From Branchiostoma floridae (lineage: Eukaryota > Chordata > Leptocardii > Amphioxiformes > Branchiostomatidae), in contig NC_049979.1 of assembly GCF_000003815.2 (NCBI RefSeq), positions 6,816,833 to 6,880,832 on the forward strand: a DNA stretch of 64,000 nt, given 5' to 3'. This document shows positions 43,999 through 55,067 of this stretch, one piece after another (positions within the stretch are counted from its first letter, which is position 1; the number at the start of each line of letters is the position of its first letter). The notes beneath the pieces were generated by a model, which saw nothing but the letters and a program-made list of their open reading frames with translations, ran no database searches and was not told the DNA's origin. The translations under genes were made by a program, and so were the position numbers.

Positions 43999-44639
43999 GG
44001 TGAGGTTCGTGTCAGCACAGGTGGGCCACGCCTGATGTGTGCACCCGAAGACGTTGCGTTGATTCTGAAAGAGGCCCAGTCCAATCCTCCACTAACACAT
44101 TAGTTCAGCACAATATGGTAGGAAATGGTAAGGACTGTGCAGATAACTTCGTGTAAACAGAGGGTCATTAGCCTATCGCCCAACACTTCATCCGCCAAAG
44201 GAAGTTAATGATTGATCATCCATTGATTATTATCGGGAACAGCGTTTTTCATACCTTCGGTTACGACACAACATTTTAATGAATATTTAAACATTTGTAT
44301 TGGTACAGGTTTTACCACCAGATTTGTGGTATGAATTTCATGAACCGAAAGAAGAAAGTAAGAAAATTCTTCACACAAAAAGAAGATACTAGTAGCCATT
44401 ATATTGCAAAAAGTTTATTTTGTAACCCAACGTGCAAAACAGCATATGCAGTATCCTCCTTCAGAAGTAAGTAAAGATAAGTGTGGCAATAAAAACTATT
44501 GCCATGGTGACGGTTTTACTGTTTATATTAATTACTAGTATTGATGATTGTTGTTTTAGGTGTGTTGTAGTTATATTCTATCCTTTCGCCTGGCTGTATG
44601 TATGAAGATTGCTTTATGTAACATGCATGTTTGAAGGGC

Positions 44640-45600
44640 ATTGCTGTTAACAAGAAAGGCGATCTCTTGTGACGAGTGACCTATTATAAATGTTTCTCAT
44701 TGATCATACAAATGAGGTCCTAATTTGCATAAACGATATCAGTTGATCATCTCCTCTGCTTAAATAACAATGTGTTCAAAGTATGAAAGTCTTAGCAAAG
44801 AAAGCTATTGTAGCATTTTCTCATCATGTAAAAGAGACCCTAATTTGCATGACTTACGTCTGCATGTTCAACTTAACGTACATGTTCCTGCCAAATGTCG
44901 CAAGAATGGAATTTTCGTCATTTAACACTATGATACAAAATTTCTCATCGATTATGTAAAATAGGTAAAAATTTGCATAATTGATGTCTATCGATATTTC
45001 TCTCTTTTCAAGTTACATATGTCATGTTTAACAGTTGAAGTGTCCTAGTATAATGAAATTAGTATTATGTGGCTTAATAAACTGTGCCAATTAGTTATGC
45101 AAATTATCCCATGGTTTGCATTAATAGTCCTTATTTATAGAAGGCATCTCCGAAGTTATTTACATATCAAAAATCACGATGATCCGTCAACCCTTTCCCG
45201 AGTTATTCCCTTCCAAAAGTGTGGTGCAAATGCGCACGTGCAGATGAATTGCTGTGGAATTTCGAGAATTTTTGCCAATCAGATATATACCTAACAATAA
45301 ACCTTATAATCCTCTCTTTTTTAGTTACATATGGCATATTTAGTCGTATTCTAACATGAAATGCAGTGTATTTATGAACTGTCCTCATTAATTATGCAAA
45401 TTAGCCCTTGATTTGCATCATTAGCATTTAATCATGTAAGGCATCTCTGAAGCTATCTACATTTCAAATATCATGAAGATCCATCAACCCATTCCCGAGT
45501 TATTCCTCTCTAAAGGGATGATGCAACTACACAGACGTGGAAAAATTCATTTTGGGAATTCTTGTCAAACGGACGCACACTATACTAGTAGGCTAGCACT
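44640..45600. repeat. Octamer-rich dispersed repeat family, copies upstream of RDH B
   Basis: Two or more diverged units with ATTATGCAAATTAG/ATTTGCATCATTAG inverted pairs and AAGATCCATCAACCCATTCC-like phrases. Same family as 49826-50360, 53632-53945 and 59995-62141. No coding capacity. Confidence 0.65.
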
Positions 45601-45951
45601 GATGATTGCAACCTAATCTAAATACACGTACTACATTGCACTTCAGCAGTAATATGTTCACGCAAGTATCCATCTGATAATAACCGAATATTCCAGGAGG
45701 CAAAAAACTACATTGATAAGGCACCAGTTGTATAGCTTACATAGGCACACATTCTACAGTACTTTACATGGCACAGTGTCTCAGAGGTCAAGTTAATTCT
45801 AGCTTTTTTTTTCAATCTGGAACTTGTGATGCACTCACAAATAAGCATAATTGCATAGCTCTGTAACATGACTGTAGTCACATCATCTGTGATTGTACAT
45901 TTCTACAAGGTGGCTTTAAATTTCGCAACCCATGACATTCTCTGAGTGACG

Positions 45952-48900
45952 TCATGACTTGAGTCCGACCATCCTCTCACTGACGTCCCAGAGTCTGGCA
46001 GCTGCCTCGTCATCCTTGCCTGCCGCTGACGTCTCCTTGGGCACGCAGTCACTGCACAGGGGATTGAAATATGTCAGGTAATCGTATGGGTCTTACTTTG
46101 GCAGGAAATTTGCATGTAACATTACATGAATATCACCACAAAGTCATTACTAACAAAGGTGGCACCTACCTGAAGTACAGACCAGTTGTGTTCTGCCATT
46201 CCTCAGCTACTGCACAACAGATAGTGGTCTGGGCTCCCTCCTCCCAGGTCTTTCCAATCACACGGACAAATCCCTCCATTAAAATGTTGGCCACCTTGGA
46301 AAGCTGTGCACCTACTATTCCACGTATGTAGTCCTCTCGATGTCGGTTTATTTCTGTGTAAATGATTCCCGGATGGAGTGAGTTCGATGTGACCCCAGTA
46401 CCTGCACGGAAGAATTTAACAGATTGATCAAATCTTGATCATAGTATCAGCACATCTTAGGCTGAGAAGCTTTTCCTTAACAAATTAGAGCTGTGCCGAC
46501 AACAAACACATAGAACACTCAAACACAAAGACACACTCAAAACAACATGTCCTTTTTCACAGAGGTAAACCTGGTTATTCATTGAAGCTTTGTCCCAACA
46601 CCAGTAAGCGTTTATAATTATTTCATACCCTTCATAATTCATAACACTACAACCTAAAAGGTAGTGCTTCTTTTATTTCAGATGCACAAAATGACACCCA
46701 TGATCTACATTACTACAAGCACTAAAACGTTAACATTTATTTAGCATTGAACATGTTCATTCATGTACCTTCTAACCTCCTGGCAAGTTCCCTGGAGAAC
46801 AGTATATTGGCCACCTTGCTTCTGTAGTAGGACTCCTCTGAATCATAGTTATTCTCATAATTAATGTCGTCAAGTCATGCCATTCGTAAAATGTGAGCCT
46901 CAGAGGCCACCGTGACGACCCTGCTGGGGGCAGACTTCTTCAGCAGGTCCAGGAGGAGGTTGGTGAGGAGGAAGTGGCCCAGGTGGTTCACTCCGAACAT
47001 CAGCTCAAACCCGTCCTCTGTCTCCCATCTGGGGCAGGCATACACACCTGCACCAGTAATAGTGATTATATATGGGAACTTGACAGTCAAAGTCTTGAAG
47101 ACTTCGACTTCAAGACCTCGATCCATCTTTGGTTAAGGAAGCTTTGTTTAACAGCAAACAATTTCTCACACACATTCATTTTTTTCTCATCTACTGACGT
47201 TTCGATGTCTGTCAGATATCCTACTCAGAGCTCTAACTGGAGTTCTGCTTCTCGCCGCTATATGCACCCGATGTAGGTGGCGATTTTGCGGCGAGAACAC
47301 TATCCCAAACATGGCTTAGCAAAGAAAACTCTAATGTCCTATGATGCACCAACCTGATGAAATTATTTTAGGGAAGAAAACAATTTCCTGTACTTACATG
47401 TATGAATGGCCATATCACCGAACTTGTACTGTACCTGCATTGTTAATCAGGACATCCAATCTTGGCTCAGCATCATTGATCACCTTTGCGAACTGTCTCA
47501 CTGACGTCAGAGACGCCAGGTCAAGTTTGTGCACGACGACATTCTTGTTTCCCGTCTGACTTCGGATTTCTTTAGCAGCCTCCTCTGCTTTCTCCAGACT
47601 TCTGCAGGCTAGAATCACACGGGCACCTGGAGGATGGACAGAGAATTGACTGGGAATAATTTCCATTGAAACATTACATTGCACAGTTTTTTCTCTTCGG
47701 ACTTACAAAGTTTTGTATCAATTGATAACGTTTACCTCAAAAGGGCTTAAGGATTAAGGTATGGTACGGCCGTCTGGCGCTTGGGATACACCCAATCCCT
47801 CGATCTAGGAAGTTAAGCAACATGCAGTCCGGACAGCTCTTGGATGGGAGACCACTCAAGGACGACCGGATGCTGTAGCCCGACCAGGTCTGAGCCCGAC
47901 TCAAATGTCCACGAAATCGTCTTTCGGAAGGGACGTAAAACGGGGGTTCCGTGTTCGAGGAGGCGCCTCAAGCACGCATTAGCTCGATCATACATATTTT
48001 CACACTTAACAAATTAACGTTGCACTTGAATCTAAAAGATTAATATATATACTCTTCACGACAGATGTTTTTCCTCTCTGTAAGGTTTACAAAGACCATT
48101 GTAATCTTGTTAACTAGTTGAATCACGTTACTCCTTGCTGTGTCTCCTTACCTCTCTGCGCCATGTCCCTGGCCGTGACCTTGCCGATGCCCGTGTTCGC
48201 TCCCGTGATGATGACAGTCTTGCCGTCCATCCTAGCCTGACTCTCACACACCCCTCCAGCTGTCCACCTGCGTACTGGCACGTACAGCACAGCTACAAAC
48301 AAAAAGCAGTTAGCACACTGACTCAGACTGCACAACTACGGCATATAAATACCTTGATATCGCATACAGGAGCGGCGTCCGCCTGTTGTGCCCTGTTCTT
48401 CGCTCTTCATGTGACGTACCTGCGACTCTGGCCTAGTATCTATCTAGCCTAAGACCTGAACTGGTAAACGCTATCAGCTGTAACGTATACTACTGCATCT
48501 GGTAAAGAGTTCCAGTTAGAGACAGTTCTGACACTACAGCATAGCTGCAGGGACAAGACACAGTCGGTAACACTTATTGCGTACTAACGTGAGTCAAGGT
48601 TGTGACATAATCCTCTCTCGGGTCCGATCACCCTCCGGCCTTCGGGCGATCATCTTCACGATCGGGCTGGAATACACCGTCTTGTATTCAAGCGTCATAG
48701 TTTGTGGCAGGTGGAAGATTAGCAAATAACAATTATGCAAATAAGTCCCTAATTTCCATGATTAATGTAAAAGTGTCAATTATTCTAAGTAATGTAGCAA
48801 ATAATTGGATTGTCAAAATTGTGACCTGTGTAAGTAGTAATAGTTAAAGATTTTTGTTTTATTTAGATCTCCGTTAGTGATATTGTTGACAGGAACATTT

Positions 48901-49243
48901 CTGTTATTGCAACAAATTCTCATTGACGGGAGCGTCCTGTCATTCAATACCCTGGGTTATTAAGTGTCCGATTGAAGGAACCATCAACTTCGGGTGCAAC
49001 GTAATATGACGTTACCGACACTGCAGTGAAATACGTATTCCATGCCAAGTTCTGTTAATAGTCAAAGGTCTATAACATGTTGTCGACCTTTATATGTCCA
49101 ATATAACGTCATTGATGTTGTTAAGGATGTGGTTCAGGATGCAGAGCACCGTGGGGAGGGGGGCGATATGGGATCATATGGGTGTGGCGATATTTACCTG
49201 CAGCCAAAACTACGATCGCAGCGATTCTGGAAAGACGCCCCAT
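45952..49243 (-). pseudogene. RDH13-like copy C, frame broken in exon 4
   Basis: Six exons align with the other copies: 49243-49198 ([15 protein letters not shown]), 48292-48152, 47626-47435, 47047-46769, 46401-46170, 46051-45952. All splice sites are intact. Exon 4 is 279 instead of 282 nt: three one-base T deletions (minus strand) lie within about 25 bases at about 46870-46895, where copy D reads CACGTTTTTACGAG...GACTTTGAC. Between the first and last deletion the frame is shifted and meets TGA, so the protein would end after [10 protein letters not shown], before the catalytic YYRSK. Downstream the frame is restored. Everything else ([14 protein letters not shown]-terminus) is normal. It is either a young pseudogene or a consensus error in T runs; the intact remainder leaves both open. 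Confidence 0.8.
47757..47995 (+). mobile_element. 5S-rRNA-derived SINE (SINE3-type)
   Basis: The head follows 5S rRNA: GGTACGGCCG, then GATCTAGGAAGTTAAGCAAC (5S has GATCTCGGAAGCTAAGCAG), AGCTCTTGGATGGGAGACC and GACCGGATGCTGTAGCC. These cover the internal RNA polymerase III promoter of 5S. An unrelated body (GGGACGTAAAACGGGGGTTC..., CGCATTAGCTCG) follows. It lies in the first-half introns of copy C, antisense to the gene. It is not a functional 5S gene because the 5' helix is mismatched and a non-5S body is attached. Confidence 0.85.
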
Positions 49244-49486
49244 GTTAGAAGGGTCCAAGATGAACACCTGTCTTGTCGGCAACTGAACAGGTGAAAAAAT
49301 GTCGACAGGACCGACAGGTTACTAGGTAACGTTATCAAACCCGGATCTACGGTGCCGGCTGCCCTGCGTTGTGTAACCGTGACGAAGAAGAGGTCATCGC
49401 CCTACAGCCCGTTGACACTCTTTTTCCCATTCCATGTGACAGTTCCCGGTGGCCAATGCATGCCCCCCAATTGCAGGCTGACCCTA

Positions 49487-49560
49487 ATCTCCAAGCAGAT
49501 TCCTCCGTGGCATAAGACAGTAACATAAGCTGGGGAAGGAGTTAAGCCGGCAGAGGAGTA
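49487..49560. mobile_element. Half-copy of the AATCTCCAAGC palindromic element
   Basis: TAATCTCCAAGCAGATTCC, the GTGGCATAAGACAGTAACATA phrase in part, and AGCTGGGGAAGGAGTTAAGCC match the left half of 23556-23715. The right half is missing. Confidence 0.6.
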
Positions 49561-49825
49561 AAATTGATTAGGCTGGCCCTTCTTGCTCCTGGGAGCAGGG
49601 TGCGCGGCGTTGCTGTGAGAACGCGTAGCCACATGAGATAGCGATGGTTATCATCGGCTAACTCGGTATCATTACCGGAGGGACCCGAGCATCGCAGCTC
49701 AGTCAGTCAGTGGTTATAAGATCTATAACATGAGGTATCACTGATGATGCCAAAGAAGAAAAAAAGCCAGGACAACTTTGTTTGACCCGGAGAATAGGAA
49801 GAGAATTGAATGGAATGAATGAATG

Positions 49826-50360
49826 AAATAGTTCGGTGACCTCATACCCCCATGAAATAGACTTTATGCAGATGACTTCCACATTTACATAATTTGTGCA
49901 TAGTGATGTTCACCCTCAGCTAACATACACACATAATAAATATAAAGATTCCGCCATTTATGACTCATTTATCATTAAGCAGTTCCTCCTTTGCATGTTT
50001 CGCATCTGTTTAAGTTCCACCCGCCATGAATTACATGACGTTTTACATATATTGAAGTTCACCGATGGAAAGATACGATTTCCTCATTAATTATACAAAT
50101 TAAGTCCTCATTTGCATAATATGCATATATTAAACCGTGTACTTATTTGTCTAAGCTTCCTGCATGGCTATAATGATGGAAGTCTGTCATTCCTTTCTTC
50201 AGTTATCCTCTTTGAAATATTTTGACAAAAATGGCCCTGCAGTACCAAAATTAAATGTTAGGGGGTCCGGGGCGGGGTTTGGTCAAACATGCCCCACCTT
50301 GTCCTGACATAAAAAACAATCTGCCACCCAAAAATGTGAAGTCAGGGACAAGGGATACAT
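49826..50360. repeat. Octamer-rich dispersed repeat, copy upstream of RDH C
   Basis: Starts TAGTTCGGTGACCTCATACCCC and carries the CTCATTAATTATACAAATTA / CTCATTTGCATAATATGCAT pair, then ACAAAAATGGCCCTGCAGTAC. Same family and order as the units at 59995-62141. Confidence 0.7.
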
Positions 50361-50425
50361 TTAAAAACTGCTATGATAAAACATCTCATTGAGCAAGACG
50401 GTAAAAATCCTGACTACTATCTCAA

Positions 50426-50479
50426 CAACCCAACCTCTGCTTGGAGAATAGCCAAGACTGTCCTGAGAAGTGACGCCAT
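50426..50479 (-). pseudogene. Relic outer first exon of copy C, donor replaced by a MITE end
   Basis: ATG at 50479 starts MASLLRTVLA, the same as the copy B first exon apart from a small deletion. Where B has GCCGCAG|GTAACA, this copy runs into ATTCTCCAAGCAGAGGTTGG, the terminal repeat of the local TACTCTCC element family. No donor remains, so copy C must start elsewhere (49243). Confidence 0.65.
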
Positions 50480-50879
50480 GACGACTTCAGAACACACCAT
50501 CTGGACTTCTTCGGTTACAACACAACCTTTTAATGTTGATGTGAACACTATACACAGTGTATATCCATATCATGATACATGTAAAATAGCATTTCAGAAG
50601 GCAAAAAAGAATACATTGAAAATTCATTTATTGTATAACTTACCAGTGTTGCCACGAAAGTATGTACATGCACACAAACAGACACACATGCTACAGTACA
50701 ATTCAAATTCACCCTCCATCCAACCTGGAACTTGTGATGCACACACAAATAAAGCACAATTGCATAGCTCTGTAACATGACTGTAGTCACATCACTTGTA
50801 ATTCTAGATTTCTAAAAGCGGGCTTTATATTTTGCAACCCATGACATACTAGTACAATGTACTAGTACTCTGTGTGACG

Positions 50880-53312
50880 TCAAGACTTGAGTCCGACCAT
50901 CCTCTCACTGACGTCCCAGAGTCTGGCAGCTGCCTCGTCATCCTTGCCTGCCGCTGACGTCTCCTTGGGCACGCAGTCACTGCACAGGGGATTAAAACAT
51001 GTCAGGCAATCGTATGTGTTTTACTTTTGCAGCAATTTTGCATGTAACGTTACATGAACAACACCACAAAGTTAATACCAACGAAGGTGGCACCTACCTG
51101 AAGTACAGACCAGTTGTGTTCCGCCATTCCTCAGCTACTGCACAACAGATAGTGGTCTGGGCACCCTCCTCCATGGTCTTTCCAAATATACCAGCAAATC
51201 CTCTCATGATCTTATTGACCACCTTGGAAAGTTGTTCACCAACTATTCCACGTATATGTTCCTCTCGATGTCGGCTTAGTTCTGTGTAGATGACCCCCGG
51301 ATGGAGGGAGTTCGATGTGACCCCGGTACCTGTAGAAAAGAATTTAAAGATTTACACTCAAAGCTTGATCACAGTATCTGCTGACAAGCTTTTCTTTTAT
51401 AAATCAGACATTGAAGATCTACATTACTACTGGCTCTAAAACATCAACATAAGTTTTTGAGGCAAACACCAAGTTCATTATTTACCTTCTAACCTCCTGG
51501 CAAGTTCCTTAGAGAACAGTACATTAGCCAGTTTGCTTCTGTAGTAGGACTCCTCTCTACTGTAGTCATTTTCATAGTTGATGTCGTCAAAGTCAATGCC
51601 ACTCGTAAAAACGTGTGCCAGAGAGGACACAGTGACAACCCGACTGGGTGCGGACTGCTGGAGTTTGTCCTGGAGGAGGTTGGTGAGGAGGAAGTGGCCC
51701 AGGTGGTTCACTCCAAACTGCATTTCAAACCCGTCCTCTGTCTCCCATCTGGGACAGGCCATCACACCTGCACATATAGGCCATATTCATTTACTAGTAT
51801 CTAGAGGCCATGTTCATTTTCATATGTTGGGAGTTAATAGTGAGAGGAAATACACTACACACAGTGCAGAAATGGAAATTACGGGACACAAGTCTCTATG
51901 AAGCTTAAGAATAAAAAACAAAGCTTTAATATTCAAGAATTACATGTACTTTTAATAACCATGTCAATGAACTTGTACTGTACCTGCATTGTTAATCAGG
52001 ACATCCAATCTTGGCTCAGCATCATTGATCACCTTTGCAAACTGTCTCACTGACGTCAGAGACGCCAGGTCAAGTTTGTGCACGACGACATTCTTGTTTC
52101 CCGTCTGACTGCGGATTTCTTTAGCAGCCTCCTCTGCTTTCTCCAGACTTCTGCAGGCGAGAATGACACGGGCACCTGGGGAAAAAGCAGAGAGTTGATT
52201 GAACATTGTTGAAATTTATCCCCAGTTGGGCAAAGCTTTTTTTAGGCTTACTTCTATACCTTAGAATTACACTTGAATCTAACAAAGGAGATTACAGAGC
52301 ATATACACTTTATGACAGATAATGTTCTTCCTCCAGGTAAGGTTTTTAGGTTACATGAATCACGTTACTCCTTGCTGTCTCTCCTTACCTCTCTCCGCCA
52401 TGTCCCTGGCCGTGACCTTGCCGATGCCCGTGTTCGCTCCCGTGATGATGACCGTCTTGCCGTCCATCCTAGCCTGACTCTCACACACCCCTCCAGCTGC
52501 CCACCTGCGTACTGGCACGTACAGCACAGCTACAAACAAAAAGCAGTTAGCATACTGACTCACAACTGACTGCACAACTAACGTTGAATACCTTGATACC
52601 GGATACAGGAGAGAAGGCGTCCGTCTGTTGTGTCCTGACTCCTGGTCTTCACTCTTCATGCGACTCTCCCAGTATTTATCTAGCCTAGACTTGAACTGGT
52701 TAACGCTATCAGCTGTAACGTTAACTACTATATTATGGTAAAGAGTTCCAGTTAGAGACGGTTCTGAGATTATGGCATAGCTGCAGGGACAAGACACAGT
52801 AGGTAACGTAACACTAATTGTAACACTAAGGTGTGACCTGTGACCTATTCCTGCCCTCGGGTCCAATGGTCACATGGGTGACAATGCTATGGTCTTGATG
52901 TTTACGTTACAGTAAAATACGTCTTCTGTGACCGGCCATTTTCTTTCTTTCTTTTCTTTCGTTTTTGAGGCTACCAACTTCAATTTGCTGAAGACTTTTG
53001 TAGCCTATATAGGAAAGTCGTGTAAAGTGCCTTTCCCAAGGGCACAAGACCGGTGACGGTGGTCCTTCTGGACCTGAGTCAAACGTGCTGACGATTGCGC
53101 CACGCGGTCCCACAATGTTCTGTTAATAGTCAAAAATCTATAACATGTTTTCAAGAACCTTAAACTCAATATAACGTCCTTGATGTGGTTTAATACGAAT
53201 ACTCACGGTTCAGGATGCAGAGCACTGTGGGGAGGGGGGCGATAAGCCGGGTATGGCGATATTTACCTGCAGCCAAAACTACGATCGCGGCAATTCTGGA
53301 AAGACGCGCCAT
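50880..53312 (-). CDS. RDH13-like short-chain dehydrogenase, copy D
   Basis: Exons in transcript order: 53312-53267 ([15 protein letters not shown]), 52529-52389, 52175-51984, 51767-51486, 51329-51098, 50979-50880. The frame closes to 330 residues. Motifs are complete: [39 protein letters not shown], catalytic [23 protein letters not shown]. The first exon is the type that is internal in copy B. Here its acceptor (CTGCAG|CTGTGC) is missing and it must act as exon 1. This copy is intact and the best reference for the broken copy C. Exon 2 and exon 3 are nearly identical to those of A, C and E, as expected for recent duplication or gene conversion. The retinoid substrate is inferred from the family. 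Confidence 0.93.
53010..53115. repeat. Retroelement-tail-like fragment (GTGCCTTTCCCAAGGGCACAAG)
   Basis: The phrase GTGCCTTTCCCAAGGGCAC followed by AAGACCGG...GATTGCGCCACGCGG is a common metazoan repeat-tail motif. It sits in the first intron of copy D. Class not assigned. Confidence 0.4.
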
Positions 53313-53631
53313 GTTAGAAGGATCCAAGGTGAACACCTGTCTTTGTCGCCAACTGTATAGGTGTAAAAAATGTCGACAGGATCGACAGTTTTCTAGGTAA
53401 CCCGGATTTACGCTGGTGCCGCCCGCCCTGCGTTGTGGAACGTTTACACTACCACTGGAACATGACGAGGTCATCGCCCTACAGCACGTTGGCACTCTTC
53501 TTTCCCTTCCACGAGATAGATATAAAAGGCACCCATGATACTGATAAAAGCTCCTTGGATAGACCAACGGCCCGCATAGAGCTTTAGAAGACCCTTCTTC
53601 TGGGAGCAGGGTGCGCGATGTTAGAACTAGT

Positions 53632-53945
53632 TCGGTGAGATCATACCCCCATAAAATACTAAGACTGTAATGCAGATGACTTCCATAATGATGCATAGTG
53701 ACATGTTCACCCTCAGCTAACTTACACATAGAATAAATATGAAGTTCCCGTCATTTATCATTAAGCGGTTCCTCATTTGCATGTTTAGCATCTGTTTATG
53801 TTTGCACCCGCCATGAATTACTTGTTTTACATATATTGAACTTCACTGATGGAGAACGTTGGAATTATTCGAGTTCCTCATTAATTATACAACTTAAGTC
53901 TTCATTTGCATAATATGCATATAACTGTTCTTTGTCTAAGCTTTT
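53632..53945. repeat. Octamer-rich dispersed repeat, truncated copy upstream of RDH D
   Basis: TAGTTCGGTGAGATCATACCCCC, then CTCATTAATTATACAACTTA / CTTCATTTGCATAATATGCA. It aligns with 49826-50160 and occupies the equivalent position relative to its gene, so it was probably duplicated with the gene. Confidence 0.7.
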
Positions 53946-53949
53946 TTTT

Positions 53950-54017
53950 GACAACCCAACCTCTGCTTGGAGAATAGTCAAGAAGGTGATTGCAGTGATC
54001 CTCAGAAGTGACGCCAT
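53950..54017 (-). pseudogene. Relic outer first exon of copy D, donor replaced by a MITE end
   Basis: ATG at 54017 encodes [14 protein letters not shown] and then runs into ATTCTCCAAGCAGAGGTTGG, exactly as in the copy C relic. The shared breakpoint means the insertion preceded the duplication that separated C and D. Confidence 0.7.
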
Positions 54018-54032
54018 GACTACTCGAGAACA

Positions 54033-54244
54033 TACTGTAAATGCAGAAATGTTCGCGGTGGATTAATGTTCGCGGTTTTCGCGTTGACCACTTCACTGGG
54101 AACTTAAATCCACCGCGAATATTTTTCTATTATGGTATTAGACTGTAGTCTACGGTGTTACCGCGAACTTAAAACCACCGCGAAAAGTACCTTTTCCCGC
54201 TACCGCGAAATTAAATCCCCTCGAACTTAAATGCATTTACGGTA
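54033..54244. mobile_element. Palindromic MITE-like element (TACTGTAAATGC ends), copy 2
   Basis: Ends TACTGTAAATGCAG...AAATGCATTTACGGTA with TTCGCGG/CCGCGAA interior, closely matching 6398-6586 but with an extra block (GACCACTTCACTGGGAAC). Only 16 bases from the relic exon of copy D. Confidence 0.8.
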
Positions 54245-54490
54245 CCAACTCGACTTCTTCGGTTACGACACAACCTTTTAATGTTGATGTGATCACTTGT
54301 ATTGGAACAGGTTTTACCACTAGATTTTGTGTATTGATTTTATGAACTGAATAAAGAAAGAATGTAAGACATTTCTTCGCAAAACAAAAATATATATATA
54401 GTTTATTTGTACCAAACCCAGCGTGCACAACAGCATATGTAGCATCCCCGTTGCTTTAAGAAGAGAATTAAAAAAGCTGATACAGTGGAA

Positions 54491-54560
54491 GCCAGTTAAT
54501 TGCACCTCGGATAAACGCACACTTCGGGTAATTGCACGGAATCCCCAAATCCCAAACCGT
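54491..54560. mobile_element. DNA-transposon terminal fragment (TTAATTGCACCTCGG)
   Basis: CCAGTTAATTGCACCTCGGATAAACGCACACTTC then TGCACGGAATCCCCAAATCCC (given in two parts). It matches 9693-9790. Probably one end of a pogo/Tigger-like element. Confidence 0.5.
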
Positions 54561-55067
54561 CTCCCATTCACTCCATTGTTAGTAAGATGTGACCTGACGC
54601 ATTAATGGAGAGGATATAACAATATCATCATATCAACAAAGGAAAATAGTGGAGGAGCACCGGGTTGGAACCTAGTTGCAACCACATGTACTACATTGCA
54701 CTTCAGCAGTAATCTGTGCAAGCAAGGTCCATATCATAATACATGTTTTTAAATAACATTTCAGAAGGCAAAAAACTACATTTAAAATTCACTTGTTGTA
54801 TAACTTACTCGTGTTGCCACTGAAGTATGTACATGCACACAAACAGACACACATTCTACAGTACAATTCAAATGTACTTTACATAACACAGGGTCTCCAA
54901 GGTAAAATTCAACCTACCATCCAACCTGGAACTTGTAATGCACAAACAAATAAGCAGAATTGCATAGCTCTTTAACATTTCTGTAGTCACATCATTTGTG
55001 ATTCTAATTTTCAAGGAGCAGGCTTTGTACTTTGCGACCGGTAACCCATGACATTCTCTGTGTGACG

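Noticed and set aside
47757-47880. A functional 5S rRNA gene
   Set aside because: The internal promoter region is similar, but the first helix is mismatched, internal positions differ from 5S, and non-5S sequence follows directly without a T-run terminator. A SINE fits better.
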